Part shown: positions 9,829-22,100 of the stretch, one piece after another | How the letters are laid out: each line of letters begins with the position of its first letter | Numbering within the stretch: the stretch's first letter is position 1 | Origin: Rhizophlyctis rosea | Taxonomy: Eukaryota > Chytridiomycota > Chytridiomycetes > Rhizophlyctidales > Rhizophlyctidaceae | DNA: 64,000 bases | Assembly (NCBI GenBank): GCA_027596075.1 | Contig: JADGJC010000006.1 | Span: 1 to 64,000 of the forward strand | Direction: 5' to 3' | Notes under the pieces: model-generated | The model's input: only the letters and a program-made list of their open reading frames with translations | What the model was told of the DNA's origin: nothing | Databases searched by the model: none | Translations under genes and position numbers: made by a program

Positions 9829-12800
9829 GATAGTTGAACACTGTACATTGTTCCTATTCCATACCCCTATAGAGAGAGGAGTGCCGCTGCGCTCTGATAC
9901 TCCACCCACCTTCGGGCAATACATAATATGCAATGTTTCCTGCGCCGTACCGACAGAAATTTCTCCTACACCTTTGATGAGAGTGAATTTTATTTTCATT
10001 TACATACTTCCGGATGCTGATCGCGTATATTTCACTTTGATCCACTTTGACAGCTGTTAATCGCCGCCAACCACAAATCCGGGAACATTCAGTTGTATGA
10101 CGGAAGTGATCAGGTATACATTGATTCCAAACTGTCTATATTACAATGCTACACAATTGTTTACCACCCAACTATCCAAACTTCTTCCCAACATCTTCCA
10201 ATATGGCGCCTTTTGCAAAGCGCTGATTACCAAACTGAGATGGGTAGGAAGAAGCCTGAGTGAATTTGCTCTATCTACAGACATAAGTCTACATACACGC
10301 TCCCATAGATGGAGAGGACGCAGTGAATATACGTCGGGAAGCCCGAATTGACTCACATATGTAAGCGGGTAACGTAAGGGTTGTGTGTAGGATATGTTGT
10401 GGAAACGCTGGCGTTCGGAGCGGAACGGATGAGTTGCACAAGTACGATGTATGATATATATGGATGATGAACGGTGTGCTGTGCAAGGGGGCTTAGCGAT
10501 GCGACGGAGTGAAGGAAAGAAAGTATCGTTGAACGAAACTAATGGTGGATGAGATGATGTGCGGGTTTAGAAACGAGTAAGCGGATTGCGACAGGTGTCG
10601 ATACTGTTGCTGTTTGTGGTTGTGGTTGTTGTTGATGGAAGGGGATTGTGGTGACGAGTAGATATGTTGGGGACACTTGAACGGAGGGTAATGGGTGGTT
10701 TCGTCGATGGGAGGATGGGTCAGGATGTGGATGCGCAGACAGGACAGGGGAAAGAACGCTCGACACCGAATAACAATGTATGTGTTAACATGGATATATT
10801 GAAACCGATTACAATGGTGGAGGACACTCCCATTGAAGGATTGACAGCGACGAGGGATGTATAACGCAGGATGTGAGCGACACCTAACACAAGTCCCCCC
10901 TAACAGAGGGGACCGACGTGAGCAACGACTAGTCCCAACTGAAGTGCAACGAGTCTGACGGTGTATTACCATTGGACGGATTCAGGCCTCTGCGCGACGC
11001 ATGTCAGGATAGTAATATGATCGTTTCCCTCATAATCCAACATGACAAATAGATGTTTAAGTAGACTGTCGCGCAGATACAACCACACAGGAGAGTACAA
11101 GGCCAACGAATACAAACCTGACAAGGTGTAGGACCATTGCCGTGGGACAACAACTGCCTCAACGAACGTTCAAATGAGTAGATGGTACTGTATGTGTGAA
11201 AGATATGGGAGATAGGGACAGTGACATACGATACGAACTTGATCGACGGAAGATGGACGACGAGACGACAATGAGAGACGGACGGAACATGATGGAGGGC
11301 AGGAACAAGTGGTGAGCCCCGGATACTACTCATGGACAAGTCAGCGGATTCCGGTCAGAGGAAGAATGGAGCACGGGTTATCTGATGTGCGCAATTGGAG
11401 TCGACACGTTGGAGATGATGTGGATAGGTAGGACCAGTTGGCCAAACGGGCAGCGGACAGTTCAGGGCGATATCCGGAAGTGTGAAGAGAATAATTGATA
11501 CATGGTTGACGTTGGTGAGATGGATGTTCCGAAGTACTGGTAACTATGTGGAGACGTAACGGAGTGAGGTGCACAATGGCAGATGGACAGAGGATACGGA
11601 TGTGATCAGGATGTGCTGTCGGAGGAGGTATTGATGCACTGCGTTGTCTTCATTTGCGGACAGGTTATCTGAATAATATGTCTAGTGAAGCGGACTGCGA
11701 CTGGCGAAGCGATACATGTGCAGATGCAGGATGGGGTGTAATCTTATTAACCTAAACATGAGTCTCCGTGTTCAAGAGAAAGAGTGTTCACTGTTGTCAT
11801 AGGGACGGTATACTTATCTGAACAAATGTAACATATATAATGCTATTATGATGCTAATCAAGTGTCGATGCGCAACTCCCCGTCTCTTTATATACATTTT
11901 CAAAAGCCAGTGCCGGCAGAAACACCTTCGGCACCAGCTGGTCTTCGAGATTGTTGACGAGAGATCCAGATACGTCATGGGTCAGTTGCGTGAACATCCA
12001 TCTCGGTGGCATGTTCGAACACCTTCTGGGGTTCCCCCATCCTGGCTGCACCCAACGATATTGTGGGTGACAACGCGAAGACCATCTCCCGTCATCGATG
12101 AATGGTGGCATTGGTGGGTCATCCCCCACATTAAGAGGGGCCAGTTGAAGATGAAGATTGCGACCTTCATCTCAGATGGAGGTTGCATGACCTACCTGCC
12201 AATTGAGGGAAGGGACCATCAAAACAGAGTTGTCCCATGATGTGAGAGGGCGGGGATCCACCCGTCAGGGTGCGGTTGGCAGGTGTCAGGGTTCACTTTG
12301 GGTGGCAACAGCACCACCACAATTTACGGGTTCCACCACCACACGCGACACCAGCCACATCGGGGTGGGATGTGGTGACGCAAAAGACCCACACACACCC
12401 GGAAACTCGTCAACGCAAATGTCATGACGAAGGGCTTTAATCGGTTGTAAGCCGCCATAACTATTACACTATTCTCATCAAAAGCAAACTAGACAGGCTT
12501 GCTGGAAATGGCGTTGCCCGAGTTGTCCGACAATCTTCGGACAAAATGACAGAGAACGAAATTGGTTTTGCCAGATCGAAACATGTCCCAAGCTTGGTAC
12601 GAGCCACAAGGTCAAAAGGTCGTTGCCTTCCTGTCAAGGCCCACAAGGGGGGCCCTGCCTCAACGCCTGTCAGTAACCTCAAAACTGTAATGAGGGACAC
12701 ACAACTTATGTCAGCATGGTCACATGATGCGATGACTGTAGTTTGCAATCGAGACCTATTCCAGAATGCTACGAGATTGGAGGATTGACTTCATGTTGCC

Positions 12801-13238
12801 ACAATCTTTAGGGGAGGTGAAATGTTTCCTCATTGAAATTTGCCTCACAAACTCGACCGTCAACATCTGGGGCAATTTGACAGGAGATGTGGCTTGAAGT
12901 AAGCTTGGCCCTGGGACACAACGTGCGCGCCTTGCCTTGCAGCACGGCCCCCGCGCTCCAAAAACTGGCAGCAGATTGTGCTTGCTTTCTCCCATTCCCA
13001 CTCTCCAATTACATAGGCACCTGCTATAAGAAGGTTCCTGTCAAACCATTTTGTAGGTCTTCCTCTTGAAGTGGTCAGAGTAGCCTGAGCGCTGTATTGC
13101 CGATAACAGTTACTGCGTTCTGAAGGTAAGGCGTCGTAGGAGTGTATCTCTAAAATTGGCTACCTCGGGGCAGACGTAAACAAAACAAGGTCCAACTAAC
13201 CTCTAGCTTTTGAAAGTAGAGCACGCATCACTGCCAGA
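9829..13238. other. Gene-poor region, part 2
   Basis: About 3.4 kb with only short frames on either strand and no recognisable protein domain. From about 10370 to 11660 the plus strand is poor in pyrimidines and full of GATG/GACG/GGA-type words, unlike its flanks. The stretch 11850-13070 has short frames on both strands but no transposase, reverse transcriptase or terminal repeats that I could identify. It may hold decayed repeats or non-coding transcripts. Confidence 0.4.
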
Positions 13239-14366
13239 ATGGCTGAAGAAAACCATTTCTATTCCGCGCCATCCCAAACCCCTACGACAGACACCCTCCA
13301 GCATGTAGTAGATCTCGCCAGAAACCAACTGCACATCTGCACAGCGACACCCTGTGTCCCTCTCAGTTTCGCCGACCACGTCCTCACGCGCTGCGAACAC
13401 TTGCCTATTGCACAGCTTGCCGATGACATCAACACGTCTACCAACCTTTTGAGGTTTGTAGTAGACAACTATATTGCTCCTGCGGAAGGGACTGGAGACG
13501 CCGCCAGAAATGTCACGGCGTGGAAGGAAGTTCTCGTGGAACGAGTTGCGAAACTATCCTCCGACATCTCTCGCCAAAAAGTTCTTCATGGCCTTTCCCA
13601 CGCTTCCACTTCACACGAAAAGAGGGTAGAAGCTGACCCTCCCGCATACGAAGAACCAAACCTCCAACCTTTCGCTGCCCATCCTTCCACTCCCGCACCC
13701 CGCACAACCGACCTGCCCCCAACCCCTCACTACCCACCAAACTGGAGAACAACCCCAGACCCAACAACAACAACCTCAATCCGCGACCTAATCTCAACCG
13801 TCATGACAACCTACTCAGACCTCCTCTCAACTGCCTCCACCCCAACAGACGAAGACAGAATCTACATCTCCTCCCAATGCATTATCCACATCTCCCACGA
13901 ACTAAACTCCCTCTACACATCCCTAAACCCCTACCATATTTCCTCCCCCTCCTCTTCCTCCTCCTCCCCCTCTTCCTCATCCTCCTCCTCCTCCTCCCCC
14001 CAACCCCCACCAATCCCCCAACCAACCTGGCCCCACTACCGCGCCTGCCTCGAACTCTCCCGCCCAACAAACAAAAACCTCCTTCTCAAAACACTGACAG
14101 AGCTGCAAGCACGCGTCCTGGACGCGGTTGAGGCACCGAGTTTGCGGACGCGGAGGAAGGAGTTGAACGCGACGGTGGAGGAGATTATTGAGAGGTTGGA
14201 TGGGTATGGGAGGTTTGTGGGGGATGTGGATGGGAGGATTGGAAGGTTGGGGTTGGGGGATCCGTTTGGGAGGGATATGGGGAGGGCTGGGGAGGTGTTT
14301 TTTGAGATTGTTGGTGGTGAGGGTGGGGAGGGCGTGGCGGCGAGGAAGAGGGTTAGGGAGTTTTGA
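13239..14366 (+). CDS. Unrecognised helical protein with PPxY motif
   Basis: Single-exon frame of 375 aa from the ATG at 13239. I do not recognise the family. The N-terminal ~115 residues look helical (DHVLTRCEHLPIAQLADDI, LLRFVVDNY). At about residue 130, PPAYEE is a candidate WW/arrestin-binding PPxY motif. It is followed by a Pro/Thr-rich linker, a second helical block (IRDLISTVMTTYSDLLS), a Ser/Pro homopolymer-like stretch near 13940-14010 and a C-terminal helical block with ELNATVEEIIERLDG. No signal peptide or membrane helix is visible. The coding strand is extremely C-rich to about 14090 and extremely G-rich from about 14150 to the end, the clearest case of the skew switch. It converges on the PPR gene. 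Confidence 0.75.
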   Translation: MAEENHFYSAPSQTPTTDTLQHVVDLARNQLHICTATPCVPLSFADHVLTRCEHLPIAQLADDINTSTNLLRFVVDNYIAPAEGTGDAARNVTAWKEVLVERVAKLSSDISRQKVLHGLSHASTSHEKRVEADPPAYEEPNLQPFAAHPSTPAPRTTDLPPTPHYPPNWRTTPDPTTTTSIRDLISTVMTTYSDLLSTASTPTDEDRIYISSQCIIHISHELNSLYTSLNPYHISSPSSSSSSPSSSSSSSSSPQPPPIPQPTWPHYRACLELSRPTNKNLLLKTLTELQARVLDAVEAPSLRTRRKELNATVEEIIERLDGYGRFVGDVDGRIGRLGLGDPFGRDMGRAGEVFFEIVGGEGGEGVAARKRVREF

Positions 14367-14787
14367 GGGGTTTGGGGTTCTTTGGATTTATGGTGTTTTA
14401 TTGTAGACATGGACGTGTATTGTTTGGATTGCTGTGCAAAGACACACGTTGCATTACGCGTTGCATCGATTGTGGAGAGTGTTTTGTACATATGTATATA
14501 GCTTTCTCTTTCGTGTTGATCATCTGACACTGTGTGATGCCGAAAGACATATTATTACTTCCCTATAACCGTTTCTGAATGCCTCTTTTGACAACTCTTT
14601 GTGTGTTACTTTGGAATTCCAGTGGAGTAATATGGATCAAAAATGATTATGTTGGTGTATTATTGTTACATGAAGAAAAAAGGGGTTTAATTTACATATA
14701 TATAACGAGGGGGCCCGCTAAAGCCCAAACCTAGAGACGCACGACGGTATCACCGCCTGCGTCCGCCAAGTAAACCACACTATTTGC
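14367..14787. other. Intergenic region between convergent genes
   Basis: Presumed 3' UTR and polyadenylation region of the PPxY protein and the PPR gene, AT-richer than its flanks. No gene or repeat was identified. Confidence 0.5.
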
Positions 14788-17700
14788 TCATCTTCCACCC
14801 CCCGGCTTACTCCAAGGCTGCAACTTATTCCACCCATCAGCCTTTTTCCGCTGCTGTGCATCCACCGACTTCGCCTCAGCTCCCTCCCTACCTCCCTTCC
14901 TCCTCCTCTCCCCTGCTTTCTTCCCCACATCAGCATGACTACCCCCACCCTCCCTCTTTCCAACCCTCGCCAACAAACTCCTCGCATACAACGTCACATG
15001 CTCCCCCAACACACTACTCAACCTCCCCACCGCACTCTTCACCATCCCCAACGCAACAACATGCCCACCCCTCTGCAAGCCATACACCAAATCCTGGAAA
15101 TGCATCCCGTCCACCCATGCCCGCGCGTTATGCTCGATTTTCGTGCGCGCGAGGTGGAGTTTGTCGTGTTTGAGGATGGCGAGGAGAGGGTGTGCTTCCG
15201 ATATCGTTGGAGGGTTTGGGTCCTGCGTTTGCTCCGACAACTCAGAGACCGCACCGCCATCCCCCCCACCACTCCTCCCAACACCATCCAAACACCTCAC
15301 CCAGATCCTCACCATCCGATCAAAACACTCCGCCGCAACCTCAACACCCCCAAACTCCATCAAACAAACCATCAACGACTTCCAAACCCCATACTCCAAC
15401 CGAACTCCCATCTCCCCCAACCGAACACACTCCCCCGCAACCCTCCTCCCCCACCTCCTCCTCCTCTCCTCCCCACCACCCCCCCTCACAACCTCCTCCC
15501 CACCCGCCCTCAAAAAAGCCTTCACACCAAACCCCAAAATCTCTCCCTTCCGCCCAACACCATCATGCCTCCCACTAACACCCCCACCATCCCCTCCCGC
15601 AAACTCCCGCTCAACAACTCCGAACAACTCCCCGTACATCTCCATAACAACATCCACCCGCCCACAAATAGCATAACACTGCATGCACTCCGCCCACGCC
15701 CGTGCGTCCATCTTGATTTTACACATCTTCATGTCGGATAAGACTTCTTCCAAGATTTCTGCGACCCATTCGCGGGATACGGCCCCTGTTTCGTGTCCCT
15801 TCACGACGGCTCTTAGCACGACGGTATATACATGTGGTGTGAATTCCACGGACCCAGTTCCAGTCTTTTGCGATTTCCCTTTCTGACCGTTCCGCTCCGC
15901 ACCACCACCAGCAGCCGCCGCACCCCTCATTCCCCTCCAACACTCCACAGCTCCCTCCACATCGCCGACCTTCCCAAACGCCCAGATCAGCGTCACGGCA
16001 AGGTGGGCAAACCTCTTGATGTGATACGACGCCATTTCTCGAAGGTATGTCTTTGCTTCCTCGATGTGGCCGCCCTTGACCAAACCGTTAATGATGGTGT
16101 GGAAGACGTGTGGGGTCGGACGGTACTGGTCTAGTTCCAGTTCTTTCATGAGCGAGGTTTTGGAAAGGACATTCGATAATGGTCGCGTGGCGGATGGTTC
16201 CGGAATATTATCGATTGTCGCCGAATCTCGGTCTTCCCCTCCTTCCGTTCCTCCATCAATCCCACCATCGCCTCCCCCCTCCTTCTCCACCCTCTCATAC
16301 TCCGCCACCAACTCCCTATAAGCCCTCCCAGCCCTCCCCCAATCCCTCACCTTCACATACGCATTAATCAACGCCCCATACGTATAAACATCCGGCCTAA
16401 ATCCCCCCTCAACCCACATCCTCCGACAATACTCCTCCGCCAACTCCGGATTCCCCGCCGTCGCACACGCCGCAATCATCGTGTTATAACAAATACTATC
16501 CATCCTAACCTTCGCACTCCTCAACTGCTCCATACAAAACTCCGCCCCCTTCAACCGCCCATTCCGTCCATACGCCCCCATCATAAACGTATAAACGCTT
16601 AAACTAGGCGTAAACCCATCCATAACCATAGCCTCATACCACTCCGCCATCCGATCAAGATCCTGACACGCCCCCTCCCTCGCAAACCCAACAAGCATCA
16701 CAGAATAAAGCACCTCGTCCGGCCTCATGCGTTTCTCCCTCTCGACCCACCGAAACATCTCCAGTGCCTTTTCCGCCTCCCCAATATGGAAATACGTCGA
16801 AACAAGACTGGTGTACATCTCCAACGTGACTTGAGCACCGACGCGCTTCATGTCGTCGAATAGCCATTCGAGCCTCCTGGCGTCGCGGGTTTCTGTGGCA
16901 CAGTGGACGAGGGAATTGTAGATGGAAGGAGGTGGGGTCAGATGGGGCCTCAGGGTGCGGATGTGGGCGTATAATGAATAGGCTTCCTCACTTTTGGTTA
17001 GAAAGGATAATTTCCAGATTAGTTCGGTATACACGGGGACGGGCATGGTGTGGCCTTCGTGGCGGGCTTGTTGGAAGAGGCGGAGGGCTTCTGTTAGGCG
17101 CATTCGGAGGGAGAGTTCGAGGATTTGACGGGTGTATTCGGTGACGGTTGGCCGTTGCTTGTGTGTAACGGGGTGTGATACGTGGTGATTGGTGATCGAT
17201 GGAGAGCTTGCTTCCTGAGAGCTGGCGTCAATCGGAGTGCTATGTGATAAGTTTGCGCCAATTTTGCCTCGTGCCCCGCCGTCGTTTCGTTCGTCCGTGT
17301 CGAAAGGCGGCGATTGATTGATACGAAGAGAAGGTGTATTCGTTCTCGGATTATCGGAACCGGGCCGCAGGTTTGATCTTCTGGGTACACCTTCTCCTCC
17401 TATTCGTGTTGATGTGCCGGCTTCCTTTTCCCCCTTTGGGCTTCCTGATGTTTTTGAGGAAGTGTCTTTGTCCTCCTCCCGATCTCTATCTGATGGGTTT
17501 CCTCCCCCGGTGTTTAACTCTTTGCTTTCCTTTTCGGAAACCTGTGCTCTAGATAACAACCCATCTCCCAATTCCCTCTGTAGCCGTAAGGTAGATGGCG
17601 TCTCGCTGCTGAATAGCCGGCCAGTTGTTGACTCCCTATCCCCACCCTCGCAGTGCGCTGTCATCTGCTGCCGGACGTGTGCTGTTAAAGAAGGATCTCT

Positions 17701-18285
17701 TCGAAGGTGGGCGATGTGTAATATCTCCTGAAAAATGGCTAATGATGGCCGTAAACCGACCGCCAGCATCGATTCGAACCACATGACAGCGTAAGCATAC
17801 AGCTTGGCATTCTTCAGTGCGATAATCAAGGCCAGGTAGTCATCCACTGCGAGGTTTGTGCGCCGCTGATATAATTGTTTTTGTGCCTCCCTTGCCTTAC
17901 GGCGATCGCCCGCACTAATCACAGAGAGCACAGTTGAGATGTCAAGTGGGTTGTCGGGTAACGTTTGTGACTGAGATGCCGTCGTCATGTAACTTCTATG
18001 GCCCGACAGGAAGGATCGCCGTAGACTTCCGTTCTCGAAGATAGAGTGACTGCATTGACAGGAGCCTTGTGATGATGGTGGACTTGTGGGATCTCCCATC
18101 TTCCGTATTCGACTTCGTCGTTCCCTCCCTCCCCGTTTAGCACCAGAATTGTCCCTTTGAGCGGATACCGCTGCCTCGTAGACAAAGGAAGCAAAGGCGG
18201 CCAGTAGATAACCACGGCCACGCACCTGGCGGTTTGTCGCTGAGGAAGAAGAGACATTGCCGATGCCGTCGGCCGACAAGAGCAT
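14788..18285 (-). CDS. Pentatricopeptide repeat (PPR) protein, probably mitochondrial
   Basis: Single-exon gene of 1165 aa from the ATG at 18285. It is likely an organellar RNA-binding factor for processing, stability or translation of mitochondrial transcripts. From about residue 385 onward, successive ~35-residue helix-turn-helix repeats are visible, with cores such as VYTELIWKLSF, IYNSLVHCATE, MYTSLVSTYFHIGEAEKAL, VYTFMMGAYGRNGRLKGAE, CYNTMIAACATAGNPELAE and TYGALINAYVKVRDWGRAG. More degenerate repeats follow. The N-terminus is rich in Arg and Ser with few acidic residues (SLRRSFLSGHRS), compatible with mitochondrial import. A start at an internal Met such as MGDPTSPP is possible. Residues about 210-380 look disordered. 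The 3' third is strongly G-rich on the coding strand and has Gly-rich inserts. Confidence 0.88.
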   Translation of the reverse strand: MLLSADGIGNVSSSSATNRQVRGRGYLLAAFASFVYEAAVSAQRDNSGAKRGGRERRSRIRKMGDPTSPPSSQGSCQCSHSIFENGSLRRSFLSGHRSYMTTASQSQTLPDNPLDISTVLSVISAGDRRKAREAQKQLYQRRTNLAVDDYLALIIALKNAKLYAYAVMWFESMLAVGLRPSLAIFQEILHIAHLRRDPSLTAHVRQQMTAHCEGGDRESTTGRLFSSETPSTLRLQRELGDGLLSRAQVSEKESKELNTGGGNPSDRDREEDKDTSSKTSGSPKGEKEAGTSTRIGGEGVPRRSNLRPGSDNPRTNTPSLRINQSPPFDTDERNDGGARGKIGANLSHSTPIDASSQEASSPSITNHHVSHPVTHKQRPTVTEYTRQILELSLRMRLTEALRLFQQARHEGHTMPVPVYTELIWKLSFLTKSEEAYSLYAHIRTLRPHLTPPPSIYNSLVHCATETRDARRLEWLFDDMKRVGAQVTLEMYTSLVSTYFHIGEAEKALEMFRWVEREKRMRPDEVLYSVMLVGFAREGACQDLDRMAEWYEAMVMDGFTPSLSVYTFMMGAYGRNGRLKGAEFCMEQLRSAKVRMDSICYNTMIAACATAGNPELAEEYCRRMWVEGGFRPDVYTYGALINAYVKVRDWGRAGRAYRELVAEYERVEKEGGGDGGIDGGTEGGEDRDSATIDNIPEPSATRPLSNVLSKTSLMKELELDQYRPTPHVFHTIINGLVKGGHIEEAKTYLREMASYHIKRFAHLAVTLIWAFGKVGDVEGAVECWRGMRGAAAAGGGAERNGQKGKSQKTGTGSVEFTPHVYTVVLRAVVKGHETGAVSREWVAEILEEVLSDMKMCKIKMDARAWAECMQCYAICGRVDVVMEMYGELFGVVEREFAGGDGGGVSGRHDGVGRKGEILGFGVKAFLRAGGEEVVRGGGGEERRRRWGRRVAGECVRLGEMGVRLEYGVWKSLMVCLMEFGGVEVAAECFDRMVRIWVRCLDGVGRSGGGDGGAVSELSEQTQDPNPPTISEAHPLLAILKHDKLHLARTKIEHNARAWVDGMHFQDLVYGLQRGGHVVALGMVKSAVGRLSSVLGEHVTLYARSLLARVGKREGGGSHADVGKKAGERRRKGGREGAEAKSVDAQQRKKADGWNKLQPWSKPGGGR

Positions 18286-19160
18286 CCCGCCAATCCGTCG
18301 CGGGCCCTCCCGACGGTCCCAACCCTACACTACCCCGTGCGCCCAACTTGAGACACCTTTCCGTTTCCCGACTATATACGTGGTTTATGATGGGTATTCC
18401 TTCGTTCCCACTTGTCCGGATCTCTGACAAAAGGCGATGCTTCGCGGCTCATGTGACTGACTGGGACGCGGATCTTCGTGTTGACCGAATAAAAGGGAGG
18501 GGGCAAGTACGGTGTGTCAGTATCATGCAAGTGGGTTCTTTATGGGTCCACCACCACCGTCGTGCTATCTGATATGGCTTTCATGCATTGATCCAACTAA
18601 TTGCCCGTCGTGGGTAAGTTCGTCCTGTCTAGATCACCTCCATTTAGTTCCTCCAACATGTGTGAGATAGGTAGCGTGGGACGTGGTGCTCGTGCTGCCA
18701 GAGCAGAGGCTTCCCGAGTGGCTAATTCCAAGCCACGTTCGTGAGGCTGCTTTGCTTACCATATTAAACTTGATAGCCAGCAATTACTTCTTATTTAGCG
18801 TATCTTAACTCTGCATATCCTCGACACGACACATTTGTGCAACCTGCACACAGGCCCACACCCATCTGGTTTGACGACAACACACAAGGACTTGCCTGAC
18901 CCTGCGCACTGTACACCTCAATCCCAATCCCACGCACGCGCAATCCGAGAACGAAAGGCCTTGGTTAAGCTTGTGGGGGTCACAAGTGTGCACTCTGAAC
19001 GGTGAGCAGCTCGGTAAGAATAGGGCTCCCTTGACCATACCAGATCTGACCGAGGTTCATTCCCACCCAAAGTCCTGCATGGTTCTGAGCCCAAATCATT
19101 AAAATCGCGTTCAGGACCTATTGACAGCCTGCTTGTTCAACCCCTGCGTGCGTGAATACC
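18286..19160. other. Intergenic region between divergent PPR and formin genes
   Basis: About 875 bp holding the two divergent promoters. A short ORF at 18805-19038 (-) has no recognisable content. No RNA gene was seen. Confidence 0.5.
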
Positions 19161-22100
19161 ATGCCACCCACGCCGGCGGATTATTCGTACGGGGCCGCCA
19201 TGCGGCGAGCAATATCGGCAGGATCAAGTAGCTCGCCCGAGCCCGGACGACGTAGTGTCGAATCCCGCCTTCATTCTTTTGGAAATAAGCTATTTGGGAG
19301 GGAGAAGGACCGGGACCGAGATAGAGATTATGGAGCTCTGCGGGGGCCTGAGCTGGACAGAGTCTTTCAGATCATGCTCAATGATTTGAAGATAGAGGGT
19401 TCGGCGAGAACCAACATGGAGGCCTTTGACACTCAGCGGAAACAGATACTAGTACAGCAATGGCAGCAGACGAAAGTGAAGGAGCTGGACGCGATTCCGA
19501 ATTCAGCCTCTTCGTCATCAGCGTCATTGAGCGAACTTGCATTGGCATCTGTCACTGGACGCCCTGTTTCCCCTAGCCCATCGATATCCCGTCCCACATC
19601 TCCTACTGGCTCCCCACCTTCTCCCCGCTCGTCCGTAACCACTCCAACAGAGAACCCTGACCAAAAGCTCGAAAGGACGTTTCTGACAGTTTTGGACAAA
19701 CTGGGTATTACGGGTGCCGCACGTCAGACTATGATAGCTACCATGGACCGACGAAAGAAGTTGGAAGTCATTCAGCAATATCTCCGCCAACAACAATTGG
19801 AACGGAAGCGAGCTCATGAGTCTCCGCCGCCTTCAACACCTGTATCACCACCTGCAGCTCGCAGAGAGACGTTGCCTCGGCCGCCAGACATGCTGTCCGG
19901 CGATGAGCTAGAACGCACATTCCAATCAGTACTGGTATGCCTCACATGCGGCACACTGCAATGAGCGCAAATGTTAATACCTCATAAACCAATAACAGGA
20001 TAGACTCGACATTCATGGATCCGCGCGCGATAACATGCAACGCATGGACGTACCCCGCAAAAAGGAAATCATCAAACAGTACCAACGCATGAAAGCACGA
20101 AATGCTCGCGGTGTACCTGTCAAAAAGGCATCAGGATCCCATTCTGAGCTGGATCGGACTTCCACTACATCGTCTGTATCTTCGCAGGGTCCTTTGGTCA
20201 TATATGAACGCTCCGATTCGCTTTATACCCCACAGGGACAACCTGTTGCGCAAGTGACTGAGCAGACTCCGAACCGTTTTGTGGCATTGCTGGGCAACAG
20301 GTATATGTCACGTTCAAATGTAGGGAAAGTGGACGAGGATGTAGCTAATGATGCACTTCAGAAATACCCCGCTCAAAGCACTCTACCGGCACCTGACCGC
20401 CTTCCGAATCACACTATCCCTCAGCGGACCTGTCTTCATCAAGGATTTCACGGAAGCAGAAGTTCCATACCTCGGCACCAACGGCGTCCGCGGCGTCAAC
20501 TCCTTAGAAACCGCCCTAGAACGAGTCTTCGAAAGCAAAAACCTCCATGCCACACGTCCCTTCCAACCACGCTCCCAACCCACACAAAAACCCTCACCCT
20601 ACGCATATCGCGGATACAACCCCCCACAACCATCCCCATCAGGATTTTCGAAATCTTCATATGCGGACGCGGTGTTGGGCGATGAGCTAAGATTGGAGGC
20701 GGTGCGGTGTGTGCGGTTGATCATGAACGTGGAGGTTGGGTGTGCGGCGGTGATGGGGTGTTCTGGACTTGTAAGGCAGTTGGTGTATTGTTTGGCGCAG
20801 CCGCAGGTGTTGAAGGATGAGATTGGTGGGGATAAGAGGGCGTATAATGCGAATTTGGCGTTGAAGGTGGCGGTGGCGGATGTGTTGGGGCCTATGTGTT
20901 TGTTGTCGGATGCGGGACATACGTAAGTGTTGGAGATTTACGCGCAATGGTTTCTCTCTTTGGTTGTGCAGTGAGTGGTGAGGGATCATTGACTCCTTTG
21001 CAATCAACAGCCTTGTGATGGACTCCCTCGCAGAACTAGCCTCCGTCCAATCCGAACCAGCGCGATTCCAATTCCTCATCGCCTCCCTCCTCGAAACCGG
21101 CCCCTCACCCGACCTGGAAACATCCGAAGAACAGTCCGACGAAGGTGTTGGCGATAGTGACACGGAGGAGGACCAGGATGGCGAGAGGGACCGCTTGTTG
21201 TGGGAGTACCGGACGGCGGTGTTGGTGCTTGTGAATAGTTTGGTGTCTTCGCCGGACGATCCGAAGGAGAGGTGGAAGATACGACGGGAGGTTGAGGATC
21301 GAGGGTTTAGGAGGGTGTTGCAGAAGTTGTTGGATATGGAGCCTCCGGAACCGATTTTGGTGCAGATTGATGCGTATGAGGATGATAGGGAGGATGATTT
21401 GGAGGAGATGGAGGCGGCGTTTAGGGAGCAGAATGAGCAGATGAGGTTTGTTTTTCTTTGAGTGGGGCTTGTGGATGATTTCCAAGTAGGGATTTATGTT
21501 GATAGCGTGACAATTCTATCAGTGATCCAAAAGAGAGCCTCGAACAAGTCCTCGAATTCTCCGATTCCCTCCCAGACCCCGAACGCTCCCACCACTCCGT
21601 AGGCGCCACACTCCTCAGCCTCCTCACAGCCTTGGAAGCTCTCAAAGAACGCACAGACGCCCTCGCCGCCGCTGAAGAAGAGGGCGCCGAAGACGAAGTT
21701 GATGCCGACCTGGAAGTGAGAGAAGACACTGCAGACGCGCTGACGTTGATTGAACGGACGGCGGAAATTGTTGCGCAGCATGTTGTTGGATGGAGTGATA
21801 ATAAGGGGAGTCGGAAGGCGACGACGGTGGAGGAGAAGAAGAGCAAATATGGGGTTTTAGTTGCTGAGTTGGTGAAGGCTGTTGAGGAGGTTGCGGGGGT
21901 TGATTTGGGGTTGGGGGAGGGTGGGGGGAGTCCTAGTGGGAAGATGCCGGGGTTGGGGTTGATGGGCGTGATTAGGGAGTTGGATCATGTTAAGCAGTTG
22001 GTGAGTGGTGTGGATCTCTTGGAGTGGGTTACAGCGATGCTGTTCATTGGGGGGTGACTCACAGCCATGCTTCGTCATTTTTATAGCATGCTGCTGCGCA

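Noticed and set aside
10493..10972. 159-aa minus-strand frame in the gene-poor region
   Set aside because: Composition (His, Ser, Pro, Gln) and lack of motifs fit a random frame opposite purine-rich DNA.
11850..13070. Possible mobile-element remnant
   Set aside because: Short frames on both strands, but no transposase or reverse transcriptase motif, terminal inverted repeats, LTRs or target duplications could be seen.
15143..15676. Long antisense frames (up to 268 aa) inside the PPR gene
   Set aside because: Pro/Thr/His-rich shadow frames caused by the G-rich coding strand of the PPR gene.
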